From contig JACKEV010000023.1 of the NCBI GenBank assembly GCA_020632795.1, forward strand, positions 1 through 64,000: a DNA stretch of 64,000 nt. The letters are read 5' to 3'. The notes under the pieces are model-generated. The model worked only from the letters and a program-made list of their open reading frames with translations, was not told where the DNA came from and made no database searches. The stretch comes from Alphaproteobacteria bacterium (GTDB taxonomy: Bacteria > Myxococcota_A > UBA796 > CAJQPC01). The translations under genes were made by a program, and so were the position numbers. Of the stretch, positions 51,909-59,700 are shown one piece after another (the stretch's first letter is position 1; each line of letters opens with the position of its first letter).

Positions 51909-52274
51909 TCAGTCATCTGAGGGAATGCTGGCGATGGTGTTGCGCTGATCAAGCCGGCTTCCTGGTGGCAGTCGCACAAGGTTGTCGAAGAACCTCTCCC
52001 GATGCACCCCCTCCAAGGCGCGCTCCATGTACTCCTGAGTCACCCTCTTGACGACGATGAGTCCGGGATTCCCAAGGAACTTTCTTCCTCCTTCCGAGAG
52101 GAGCCTGACATCCTCTTTGAGTCGGACAGGATCATAGAAGACGAGAGGGATGAATGACCCATCCGAATACTCGGCACGGGCACGGTCGCAATAGCCCTTG
52201 GACTCGGACTCACGGGCATCCTGTTCCCCGTACGAAGGGGCAAAAACGAGCTTGGGTGGTTGCTTGTCGGTCAT
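51909..52274 (-). CDS. Single-domain family C immunity-like protein
   Basis: 121 residues, with GGAG 8 nt before the ATG. PPKLVFAPSYGEQDARESES, DGSFIPLVFYDPVRLKEDV and VTQEYMERALEGVHRERFFD match the domain repeated twice in the gene at 47837. The C-terminal 20 residues are not shared. Function is inferred as immunity. Confidence 0.7.
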   Translation of the reverse strand: MTDKQPPKLVFAPSYGEQDARESESKGYCDRARAEYSDGSFIPLVFYDPVRLKEDVRLLSEGGRKFLGNPGLIVVKRVTQEYMERALEGVHRERFFDNLVRLPPGSRLDQRNTIASIPSDD

Positions 52275-52298
52275 GGTTCACGCTCCGTGTCTGATCGT

Positions 52299-52631
52299 TC
52301 AGAATCTAGGGTCCTTGGTGCCTGAGGGAAGTCGAACAAATCGATCAAAGAACCCTTCTTTGTGTAGCTCTGCGACAGCGGTCTCCATCTGCTCCAGGGT
52401 CACATTCTCTACCACGATCAGCCCAGGTTCGGCGATGTATGGCCTTCCCCACCGTGCTTCTTCTTGAAGATCTTGTGCGATCCTTGTAGTGGTGTAGAAT
52501 GTCAGCGGAATGCAGGATCCATCGGAATACTGGGCTCGCGCATCTCCCAAGAATCCCTTGGACTCTGCCTCGAAAGCATCCCTTTCACCAAAGGGCAACT
52601 CAAACATTAGTTTTGGTGGAGCAGTCTTCAT
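52299..52631 (-). CDS. Single-domain family C immunity-like protein
   Basis: 110 residues from the ATG at 52631, matching the start point of the paralogue at 51909 (KTAPPKLMFELPFGERDA against DKQPPKLVFAPSYGEQDA). GGAGG lies about 11 nt upstream. DGSCIPLTFYTTTRIAQDL, VVENVTLEQMETAVAELHKE and GFFDRFVRL follow. The frame stays open for 57 codons further upstream (see the next entry), so an extended form starting at 52802 is possible. Confidence 0.68.
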   Translation of the reverse strand: MKTAPPKLMFELPFGERDAFEAESKGFLGDARAQYSDGSCIPLTFYTTTRIAQDLQEEARWGRPYIAEPGLIVVENVTLEQMETAVAELHKEGFFDRFVRLPSGTKDPRF

Positions 52632-52802
52632 CTGTTGCTCGCCTCCAGATAGCTTGACTTGACCAAGCAGCTCATTGTATTCATCCAACGTCATCGATCT
52701 GTCCAGCATGATCTCAAGATGGGCGAGTCGATCACCACGTTGTTCTACCCTCAGTCCTTCGGGGATACACTCCACGAGGTATGCTCCACCGAACTCTTTC
52801 AC
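52632..52802 (-). other. In-frame upstream extension, possible remnant of another immunity gene
   Basis: 57 codons from a GTG at 52802 (EFGGAYLVECIPEGLRVEQR, RLAHLEIMLDRSMTLDEYNE) run in frame into the family C gene. They read like real protein but have no counterpart in the other family C genes. A TAG at 52815 closes the frame. It may be the 3' part of a lost gene fused to the next one by deletion. Confidence 0.4.
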
Positions 52803-52840
52803 GTTGTCGAGACGCTACTGTTGACGAGATACATGGTCTC

Positions 52841-53326
52841 CTACGCAGGTGCCTGTTCGGTTCTGATGAACTCCCCCAGCCTGCCCAGTACCAGAGCAGA
52901 TATGGCCTCCTCAATGCTCCACCCGATGAGAAAGGCATCATCCATCGCAGAGAGCACACGACCATCCTCTGCGATAAGCAGGAAGGCTTCACTGGCCTCC
53001 GCTTCTCCGATGGGACACAGGTGCGTCCCCAGCGCTCTCTCAAACTCGGCGAACCTGTCGGATTCACCTGCCGCGACGGTCGGGTCGAAGCAGAAGCTCC
53101 GTCGAGCGACGGTCTCACCAGGCCCGTCCTGTTCGAAGGACAGGCCTCCGAACTCGAGCAGGACGGCGCGGGCGGTGGCGTGGAGCGAAAACTCGCCAGC
53201 GGAGAAGAACTCCCGTTCCCATTGATCAACCAGTTCCTTGGCAGAGCGACCGGGTATCCAACCGGCCTGGCGGAGGGTGGTGAGGATGGGGGTTGTCGAA
53301 GACTTGATGTTCATACCGTTGGTCAT
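52841..53326 (-). CDS. SUKH-3-like immunity protein (family B, copy 2)
   Basis: 161 residues, with AGG 6 nt before the ATG at 53326. Nearly identical to the gene at 51381 over its length (LRQAGWIPGRSAKELVDQWE, EFGGLSFEQDGPGE, FERALGTHLCPIGEAEASEA, SIEEAISALVLGRLGEFIRT). Differences are scattered single residues, and the DNA is also highly alike, so the duplication is recent. It keeps all SUKH-3 hallmarks. Confidence 0.78.
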   Translation of the reverse strand: MTNGMNIKSSTTPILTTLRQAGWIPGRSAKELVDQWEREFFSAGEFSLHATARAVLLEFGGLSFEQDGPGETVARRSFCFDPTVAAGESDRFAEFERALGTHLCPIGEAEASEAFLLIAEDGRVLSAMDDAFLIGWSIEEAISALVLGRLGEFIRTEQAPA

Positions 53327-53424
53327 CCAGAACCTGCTGTCGGACAGGTCATGGGAATTCCCTCAATACTGTTCTGCCACATGTGGTGTGGATAAGATGT
53401 CCATACCCGCTGTCGGCAGAAGAA

Positions 53425-53790
53425 CTATGGGACGTCGACCTCTCTTGGATGGACCAAGTCGGACATAGCGATACCCTGAGACTTGATGAAATCTTCGGCC
53501 TCCTCGGCCGTTCGGAAACAGAATACATCGAGGCGACGATAGTCGTCTCCGGTCTCATAGGCCCCCGACTCATGAACCTTTCGGTCGAGTTCGATGATAG
53601 AAACGCTATATGGCGTGGCCAGCTTTCTTGACTCGGATTTGTACGCAGGATGATCCGGGCAATCGTGTAGAACCTCCAATATTCGGATATTGGGGGAGAG
53701 TTTTTCAGCTATCAACCATCCCAAGTATTGCTCGGAATCCGTTGGAATTCGAATTGCTCCACCCCACTCGGTACGGCTTAGGTGTTTCAT
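53425..53790 (-). CDS. Candidate cognate immunity protein of the RHS toxin (family A copy 3)
   Basis: 121 residues. The ATG at 53790 has GGAG 6 nt upstream, begins 1 bp after the toxin stop and aligns exactly with the starts of the other two family A proteins; an in-frame ATG 15 bp earlier lies in the toxin gene. The core is EWGGAIRIPTDSEQYLGWL, LEVLHDCPDHPAYKSE, SIIELDRKVHESGAYET and DVFCFRTAEEAEDFIKSQG. In polymorphic toxin loci the gene directly behind the toxin is the immunity gene, so this is the best candidate. It is the most diverged of the three copies at the DNA level and the least GC-rich. Confidence 0.78.
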   Translation of the reverse strand: MKHLSRTEWGGAIRIPTDSEQYLGWLIAEKLSPNIRILEVLHDCPDHPAYKSESRKLATPYSVSIIELDRKVHESGAYETGDDYRRLDVFCFRTAEEAEDFIKSQGIAMSDLVHPREVDVP

Positions 53791-53791
53791 C

Positions 53792-56700
53792 TCATTCTCC
53801 GTCAAAGAAGATTCGAATTACTCTTCTCTGGTCGTCGTGAATCTGAAGATGGGGACGACCTCCATGCTCTACGTCCTCCATGTCCCAATGGTAGGTGCAT
53901 TTCTTGGAATCGAACGCTTTTCTCACTTTCTTTCCTGTCATGCCCGTTGTGTTTCTATAGCCATTTCCATGATAGAATCTGAGAAATAGTTCACCAGCTT
54001 GATCTCGATTGTCCACGGTTACGTTGATACTCTTTGTCGTGCTGTTTTCGATCTTCTTGGCCGCATCCCGGACCTTCTTCGACGACCAGGGAATGGTCGC
54101 TGCTTCGGCGAGGCGCGTCAAGTCAACGCGAGACCCTAACGTCTCGACAACTTCTATCGCCCCCTTCTCGGCCTTCTGGGCGAGCCGACTCTCCCCACCT
54201 GGGCCCGGCATGTAGTAGTCACCAACGGCCACCCCGATGATTCCTACCACAGCCCCGTACTGCGCGATGCTTGCGCTGTGGCCATCCGCCCGCGCATACG
54301 CCTCGACCCCCCAATCGCGGGTAGCCGCGACGGCACTGGACTCCTTGAGGATGCCCTCCAGGGGTCCCCTGGCCCAAGGGTGCCCGGTGATATCTGCCGT
54401 AGTGGGCAGCGACTCCAGACCATCCGCCAGATAGGACGCCCCTCCCGCGGCGGCCCCCCAGGCCCCCGCCTCAAGGTCCTCCAGCGCGGATCGCCCGAAG
54501 TGCCGAAGCCGCCCTGCGAACGCCGACCCCTGGCAACCCCAGACGCTCGACCCCTCGACGCGCCGGAACACGTTCGACAGAACCTCCCGCAGGCCCCTTC
54601 GACCGGTGACAACCAGCTCGTACTCCGGTACCAGACCGCTCTTGGTCTTCTGGAAGGACCCGGGGCCACGACCACCCCACAGCCGCTTGAAGAACGCCAG
54701 GATCCCCTTCTCCGGCTCCACCTCCGCCTCGGCGCCGCCGTCATCACGTCCCCTGCGCCGCTTCGGAGAGAGGTTGAGCACCCCGCCCTGACCCCAGGGC
54801 GAGCTCGACCCGCAAGACGTCGGATCCGCCCGACAGGGATCCTGCACCCCCAGCCCGCCGAGCGAGCCGCTCTGCAGGGACCCCCACCCGCCAGCGCTGC
54901 CGGTGATCGGCTGCGCGGTGAAGCCGATGGGATCGACGTACCCGAGGGGGTCGTTCTCCGCGTAGCGCGCCCGGTGGAGGCCTCCGGCGAGGCCCAGCGG
55001 GTCGGGGCGGTCGAACACGCCCGAGGCGGGCAGCAGGGCGCGGTTGCGGGCGAGCATGAGGCCGCCGTCGGGCAGGCGCTCGAGGCCCGCGTAGACGTAG
55101 CGCTCGTCCAGGGTGGTGGGAGCCTGCGCGCGCTCCCCGAAGGCCCCGGCGTAGGGCAGGGTCTCGCCGCCGAGCTGGAGCAGGCTGCCGCGCGGATCGG
55201 TCAGGGCGCGGGTCACGCCCTCCTCACCTCGGAGCTGGCCCAGCCACACCCCCTCGAACACCAGGTTCGTGATGTCCTCGGTCGCGGTCTGCACCTCCAG
55301 GGGCAACGCCCCCTCCAGGCCCCAGGTGGTCCAGCGCTCGCCCTCGGGCTCCACGGCCAGCACGGGCCAGCCCGCCGGATCCCGCACAAACGTGGTGATC
55401 GCGCCCTCGGGGGTCTCGCGCTCGGCCAGCCCGCCCGCCGGGTCCCGGAAGAGCAGCGCACCCGTGGGGTCGACCTCCAAGGCATCCCAGGGGTCGCGGT
55501 CCGCGGTCACGCCGTCGAAGTCCGCCGGCAACGCGCCCGACCAGCCCAGGGTGGAGAGCACGTCCGTGCCGTCGTCGACCGCCTCGCGCCGACCACCCTC
55601 GTCATAGGTGAAGCCGCGCACCTCGATCTCGCCCTCGCTGGGGGTGAAGACCTGCTCCACCAACCAGCCGGGCTCCTGCCAGGCGTAGTCGGCCGTCCAG
55701 TCGCTGTCGGGGCCGATGAACTGCTCCCAGGCCAGGCGACCGCGATCGTCCCAGACGCCCTCCCAGGAGGCACCACCCTGCCAGGCCCGCTGCGTGGGCC
55801 GCCCCAGATCATCCCAGCCCAGGGTCAGACCGTGGCCGTCGACCTCCAGCGCGGTGGGGCGCAGCGCGCCGTCCCGCTGGAGCACCTCGACCAGCACGTC
55901 GCCGCCAGGGCCGCGCATGCGCTCAGCCAGGCGGTCGTTGCCCGACCAGCCGTAGTCCAGGCTCAGGGTGCGGCCGGAGGGCAGGCCCAGCTCCTCCAAG
56001 GCGCCGTCGGCGGTCCAGGCCCAGGTGGTGACCTGGGTGAGGCCGTCCACCCACAGGCTGCGCGCCACCGGGCGGCCCGCCGCGTCCCAGGTCCAGGCCT
56101 CGGACGACTCGGTCACCCCGCTCCAGTCCCGCACGACGTCGGCGGGCAGATCCCGGGCGTCCAGGCCCTCGTAGCGGGTCTCCAGGATGGAGGCGCCGTC
56201 GTCCACGAGCACGGAGGTGACCCGGCCCAGGGCGTCCCGACCGTAGGTGGTGCTGCGCACGCTGCCGTCCACGCCGACCTCCTGGGAGAGGTCGAGCTCG
56301 CCGTAGCCGTCGTAGCGCCAGGTCCGCTGGCGCACGCCGCCGTCCCAGGTCTCGGTGTCGAGCCGCCCGTCCACCCAGGTGTACGCGGTCTGCTCGCCGC
56401 CCACGCCCACAGAGGCCAGGCGCCCGGCGTCGGTCCAGCCATAGTCAACGACGTAGTCTGCCGGGCCGGGCACCCCGAAGTCGTACCGCGACGGCGTGAC
56501 GCCACCGGAGAAGGGCGCCTCGAACCAACCCCACTCGGTGAGGGGGCGGCCGGTGGTGGGGTCGTGGAGCCACACGGTCATGGCCAGGGGGACCCCCGCG
56601 GGGTCACGGACCTCGACCGCCCAGCGCTGCCCGGCGTCGATGTGATGCCGCTCCACCACGCCGGTGGGGTCCTCGACGCCGACCACGCGGCCCGCGCCGT

Positions 56701-59700
56701 CCAGCCACTGGCGCCACACCGCGCCCTCGCCGTCGGTCTCGGTGACCCGGAGCAGAGCGCTATGGCCGTCCCAGCTCATGTTCGTCGCGTAGGACCAGGA
56801 CCGGGGCCCCTCGCCAGCGAGATCCTGGGCGACCACCCGCCCCAGGGAATCGTATCGGGTGCGCGAGACCGCGCCCGCCGGGTCCTGGTGGAAGCGGGCC
56901 TGGCCCAGGGCGTCATAGAACCAACGCTCAGTGGTGGCGTCGGGGTGCTCGACCTCGCGCAGCCAGCCGAGATCGTGCCAGGTGTACCGGGTGATCAGGC
57001 TGCCGCTGTCCACCGGACCGAGGGTGCGGGAGGTCAGGCGGTCCACGTCGGCCCAGGCCCACGTCTGCCAGCGCAGGGGCGCGGACTCGGGGCCCTCCTC
57101 CACCCGGACGGGGCGGCTGAGGTCGTCGTACTCGGTGCGGCGCTCGGCGACGCCCTGCCACTCCCGGATCGGGCGGCCCAGCACGTCGTACTCGGCCTCG
57201 TAGCGCAGCGCGCCGCCAGCGATCAGCTCCTCCAGGAAGCCGCCGGGGGCGTAGCCGAAGGTGGTCTCCACCCCGTCGGCATCGACGTGCCAGTCGACGT
57301 CCCCCAGCCCGGTGTAGGCCCAGGTGTCCAGCGGGTCGACGCAGGCGCCGGACCAGCCGTCGGGGTGACAGGTGGCGACGGGCTGGCCGAACACGTCACG
57401 CTCGATGTACAGGCTCTGGCCGGCGGGCAGGTCCACCCGGTCCACCCCGGCCGGACCCCACACGGTGGCGGTCTCGCCGTCGAGGTCGAGCAGGGAGATG
57501 CTGCGGCCCAGGCCGTCGAAGGTCTCGGTGGTCACCGCGCCCTGGAGGTCGGTGGAGACCACATGCGCGGGCAGGCTGGACTGCCGATCGTGCCAGGTGT
57601 TGGTCACCACGGTCTGCCCGTCCACGGTCTGGTCGAGCAGGCGGCCGGCGGCGTCGAAGCGCGACACGGTGCTGAGGCCCCCCGGGTCGGTGACCGTGTG
57701 CTCGCGCCGGGAGAGGTCGTAGCGGTGAACCCACACGAAGCTGCACGCGGCGTCCAGGGGGACATCCCCGGTCGCGTGCTCGCAGGCGTCGTCGCCAGGG
57801 GTGACCGAGGGGTCGCCCAGGCGCTCCACCGTCTCGACCCGGTGCAGGCTGTCGTAGCCGGTGAGGGTCATCACGCCGGTGGCGTCGCGCCGGACCTCCA
57901 CCCGGCCCAGGGCGTCCCGGGTCTCGCTGACCCGAAGGATCCCGGCCCGGGAGACCTCGGTGGAGAGGCTGTCCCAGGTGGTCACGGTGTCCACCCCCAT
58001 CGGGTCGGTGACCGAGGCCACGCCTGGACGGCGTACGGTCGTGGTCAGCCCGTGGCCGCCCGCCGGGGAGGGCGCCAGCGCGGCGACCTCGCGGCCCAGG
58101 GCGTCCCAGGTGAAGCCGGTGATCGCCGGGTCCTCCCAGCCGTCGAGGTGGGGCTCCACGGCGTAGCCGAGCGCGCCGTCGTCGGTCCACAGGAGCGCCT
58201 CCACCCGGATGGGCTGCGCGGCGTCACAGGACCAGTCGCCCCAGGGCCAGGGGTGACCCTCGCCCTCGGTGCACACCGTGGAGAGGGTGGGGCGGCCGAA
58301 GCCGTCGGTCTCGACCGCCTCCAGCCGGCCGTCGTTGCGCAGGGTGAGCTGGCGCAGGCTGCCCCAGGAGGCCTCCCAGGGGGGCAGCTCCTGGGGGGCG
58401 TAGGCCCGCTCGGTCACGATGAGGTCCGCGTCGCCCGCGTCGTCGGCGTCAGGGTCCACCGTCTCGGTGATCACGCGGTGCAGGTCGTCGAAGGTGCGGG
58501 TGATGAGGGAGCCCTGCCAGCGCTCCTCCTCGACCCGGCACAGAGCGTCCAGGGTGAGGCTGCGGACCCGGCCGACCCCGTCGACCTGCTCGACGGCGAC
58601 GCCGCACAGAGGGTCGACGGTGACTGTCTCCACCGCGCCGTCGGGGCGGGTGACGGCCTGGGCCTGCCCGGTGAACGGGCCGGTGGCGGTGTAGTCGAGC
58701 TGCAGCTCCACGAAGTCGGTGCCGTCGCCCCACTGGCGGACGCGCTCGGGCAGGCCGAAGCCCTGCGCGTGCAGGTCGAGGCGCTCGACCCGGGCCAGGG
58801 TGGGGCCGCCACCGGGGCCGGTGGTCTCGACCTCCAGCAGCGCGGCGCCCCACGCGGCCGTGTCGAAGGGGTACCAGGAGAAGTGCTGCTCCAGGTCGTC
58901 GTCGCTGCGGCCGATCTCGCGGTGGTGCTCCGCTGAAGCGAGCCGCTGATCGGCGTCGTAGCGCCAGGTGGTCGCGGTGACGCGCAGCTCGGTGGGCCAG
59001 GCCCCCGAGGGCTCGGGGGCGTCGGGCAGGCCGGGCAGGTCGCTGTCCCACGGGTGCTCGGTGACCACGGCCCGGTCCCCGAAGGGGTCCTCCGGCGTGG
59101 GCAGGTCGGAGAAGTCGAGGGCCGCAGGGTCCCCGAGCCGGCCGCCCAGGTCGACGGAGGCGGCGGGCTCCAGGCCGCGGACCGCCTCGGCGACCGTGCG
59201 GAGGTCAGCGGCGTCTGTCCAGGGGAGGTGGCCCAGGCGCGCGCTGACGGCGGCGGCAGAGAGGGACCCTGCGCCCTCGGCGGAGGCGCAGGTGGTGATG
59301 AGATCCTCGATCGTGACGCTCTGGGCGCCGCCGACCCCGTGCCCCAGCTCGACCTCGCAGCGGCGGGCCAGGGGGTTGAAGTAAGGGGCCAGGGCGTCGA
59401 CGTACCAGGGCCCGGCGCCGTCGGAGCGACCGTACAGGTTCACGGTCGCGGCGGCGAGGGTGCCGTCGGCCCGCAGGCGGGCGCCGTACGCCCAGGCCCC
59501 CGGGGAGACCACCGAGAGGTCGAAGGCGTGCAGGTCTGCGCCGTCGCGGCGGCGGGCCTCGACCAGGCCGAAGCCCCGGAAGCGCTGCCCGTCGTGGAAG
59601 CCGTGGCGGTAGCGGTAAGTGACCAGCCCCTGCTCGCCCTCCTGAGCGCGCAGGACCTCCAGGTTGACCGACAGCTCGGGGTTCTCGGAGGGGTAGGAGG

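Noticed and set aside
54278..58936. A 1552-codon open frame opposite the RHS gene
   Set aside because: It has no domain, no ribosome site and a composition typical of antisense high-GC frames; the minus strand reads a continuous RHS protein.
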